DNA from: JBEIJQ01 sp040380145
Lineage (GTDB): Bacteria > Bacteroidota > Bacteroidia > Chitinophagales > Saprospiraceae
NCBI GenBank assembly: GCA_040380145.1
Contig: JBEIJQ010000082.1
Span: 1-13,444, forward strand
Reading direction: 5' to 3'
DNA length: 13,444 nt
The position numbers and the translations under genes are program-made. Shown one piece after another: positions 13,388-13,444 of this stretch (position 1 is the stretch's first letter; each line of letters starts with the position of its first letter). Below the pieces are notes generated by a model. That model was not told the origin of the DNA, ran no database searches, and saw only the letters and a program-made list of their open reading frames with translations.

Positions 13388-13444
13388 TGCCCAGCCGGCC
13401 TTCGAGAAAATCCCGACAGCGCGGCTTTTGGTAGCGGGCCTGAG

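Larger units (their letters stand above)
13214..13444. other. AT-rich intergenic region to the right edge, no supported gene
   Basis: These 231 bases contain the inverted repeats listed separately and no gene I can support. A plus-strand frame of 49 codons (13285-13434) starts inside the second hairpin and encodes a very basic peptide. A minus-strand frame entering from the right edge stays open for 58 codons to a stop at 13266-13268, but reads through the hairpins and uses AT-rich codons unlike the neighbouring genes. It could be the tail of an off-window gene or part of a repeated non-coding element. Confidence 0.35.

Noticed and set aside
13285..13434. 49-codon plus-strand frame beginning MAAIRNCLLQ
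   Set aside because: It starts inside a hairpin, encodes a very basic low-complexity tail, has no ribosome binding site or promoter box, and resembles nothing I recognise.

Overview
The window looks like chromosomal DNA from a GC-rich member of the Bacteroidota. Four things support this. There is a long (about 311 aa) NusB of the type seen in this phylum. There is a TonB-dependent receptor with an N-terminal carboxypeptidase-regulatory-like domain, paired with a beta-helix lipoprotein. There is a lectin with a type IX secretion (T9SS) C-terminal tail. Finally, most gene starts are preceded by the Bacteroidota -7 promoter element TAnnTTTG rather than by Shine-Dalgarno sequences. The class cannot be fixed from the sequence alone. 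No rRNA, tRNA, CRISPR array, insertion sequence or phage gene was recognised.

Layout. (a) 1-1190, minus strand: the 5' part of an ACR3-type arsenite efflux pump running off the left edge, preceded 19 bp upstream by a calcineurin-like metallophosphoesterase. This is probably a two-gene arsenic unit driven from a -7 box at 1183-1190. (b) 1316-5746, plus strand: a probably surface-exposed beta-helix lipoprotein and a TonB-dependent receptor, with a strong hairpin terminator between them and another after the receptor. (c) 5755-7925, plus strand: nusB, then a secreted L-type-lectin-like protein with a T9SS tail, each with its own -7 box. (d) 7926-8669, minus strand: kdsB (CMP-KDO synthetase for LPS), whose stop codon abuts the lectin stop codon. 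(e) 8865-9377, plus strand: a small exported protein with a TIMP/NTR-like cysteine pattern. (f) 9428-12780, minus strand: a MoxR-like AAA+ ATPase followed by a DUF5682-family protein. (g) 12832-13213, plus strand: a DUF486 (DMT-like) four-helix membrane protein, divergent from the ATPase. (h) 13214-13444: AT-rich intergenic DNA with a cluster of inverted repeats and no convincing gene.

Functional reading. Envelope and surface functions dominate: arsenite export, outer-membrane uptake, a secreted adhesin or lectin, and LPS precursor synthesis. The best candidate for an incompletely understood system is the MoxR-like ATPase plus DUF5682 pair. From memory, homologous loci in other phyla usually also carry a VWA protein and often SWIM-zinc-finger and DUF5691 genes. 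None of these is next to the pair here. The N-terminus of the DUF5682 protein has a His/Glu/His arrangement reminiscent of the EreA/ChaN/TraB-type hydrolase fold, which would make it the effector or enzymatic arm of an ATPase-driven system. The lipoprotein-receptor pair is a second candidate, an outer-membrane uptake system of unknown substrate with a beta-helix lipoprotein where a SusD-like protein would normally be.
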